From: JBEKHI01 sp050012355 | GTDB lineage: Bacteria; Actinomycetota; Actinomycetes; Streptosporangiales; Streptosporangiaceae | Length of the DNA stretch: 5,658 nt | Direction of reading: 5' to 3' | Assembly: GCA_050012355.1 (NCBI GenBank) | Contig: JBEKHI010000489.1 | Coordinates: forward strand, 1 to 5,658 | Shown here: one piece after another, positions 5,597 through 5,658 of the stretch | Layout: each line of letters begins with the position of its first letter | How positions within the stretch are numbered: the stretch's first letter is position 1 | Translations under genes and position numbers: made by a program | The notes under the pieces: model-generated | Databases searched by the model: none | What the model was told of the DNA's origin: nothing | What the model saw: only the letters and a program-made list of their open reading frames with translations

Positions 5597-5658
5597 ATGA
5601 CCCAACGCCGGTCCGGTCAGGATCTGGCTGGCATGTGCATCGCTGGGCTGAGCGTATG
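5597..5658 (+). CDS. Start of an unidentified gene, cut by window edge
   Basis: From ATG 5597 the frame stays open for 20 full codons to the window end and reads MTQRRSGQDLAGMCIAGLSV. The strong GGAGGA ribosome binding site six bases upstream is the main support. The frame is too short to identify; the start is basic and then turns hydrophobic. It is divergent from the ABC operon. In that position a transcriptional regulator is one possibility, but nothing in these residues shows a DNA-binding domain. Confidence 0.5.
   Translation, partial: MTQRRSGQDLAGMCIAGLSV

Noticed and set aside
5439..5656. GAGCGTA repeated three times (5439, 5543, 5650) at about 105-base steps
   Set aside because: It is only 7-8 bases long, one copy is inside the hairpin and one inside a coding region. 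It is likely chance, with no supporting structure.
1..5658. CRISPR arrays, tRNA/rRNA genes, insertion sequences
   Set aside because: No regularly spaced repeats, no tRNA-like cloverleaf or rRNA sequence, and no transposase or terminal inverted repeats were seen.

Overview
The window is GC-rich DNA (strong G/C preference at third codon positions, GTG start, ATGA stop/start overlaps), which points to a high-GC actinobacterium. No marker narrows it to a genus. Gene density is high and no stretch over 300 bases lacks a gene.

Layout from left to right. Positions 1-441 (minus strand) hold a two-gene toxin-antitoxin module: a ribbon-helix-helix (RHH) antitoxin followed, with a 4-base overlap, by the N-terminal part of a Fic/Doc-type toxin that runs off the left edge. 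Divergent from it, on the plus strand, is lgt (about 451-1404), the enzyme that puts the diacylglyceryl group on prolipoproteins. The two divergent units share a short AT-rich region at 441-470 with a perfect 14-bp palindrome and an 8-bp-spaced GATATC repeat, a good candidate for the antitoxin's operator. The 3' end of lgt overlaps tail-to-tail with a small unrecognised helical protein gene on the minus strand (1340-1726). Next comes a minus-strand operon (5432 down to 1828) for two half-ABC exporters of 588 and 613 residues, joined by an ATGA overlap with a strong ribosome binding site. A G/C-rich hairpin starts at the operon's stop codon. At the right edge, a plus-strand gene with a strong ribosome binding site starts at 5597 and is cut by the window end. 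It is divergent from the ABC operon across 164 bases that contain two small inverted repeats.

How the parts work together. The two ABC proteins very likely form one heterodimeric exporter with one full and one weakened ATP site: the first subunit has Asp in place of the catalytic Glu and Glu in place of the Q-loop Gln, while the second has an LSAGQ signature. The antitoxin and toxin form one autoregulated unit. Lgt is a core lipoprotein-maturation enzyme, and nothing here ties it to the ABC operon. I did not find a clearly new multi-gene system. The least-explained items are the shared antitoxin/lgt control region, the pairing of a Doc-like toxin with an RHH antitoxin, and the small gene overlapping lgt.
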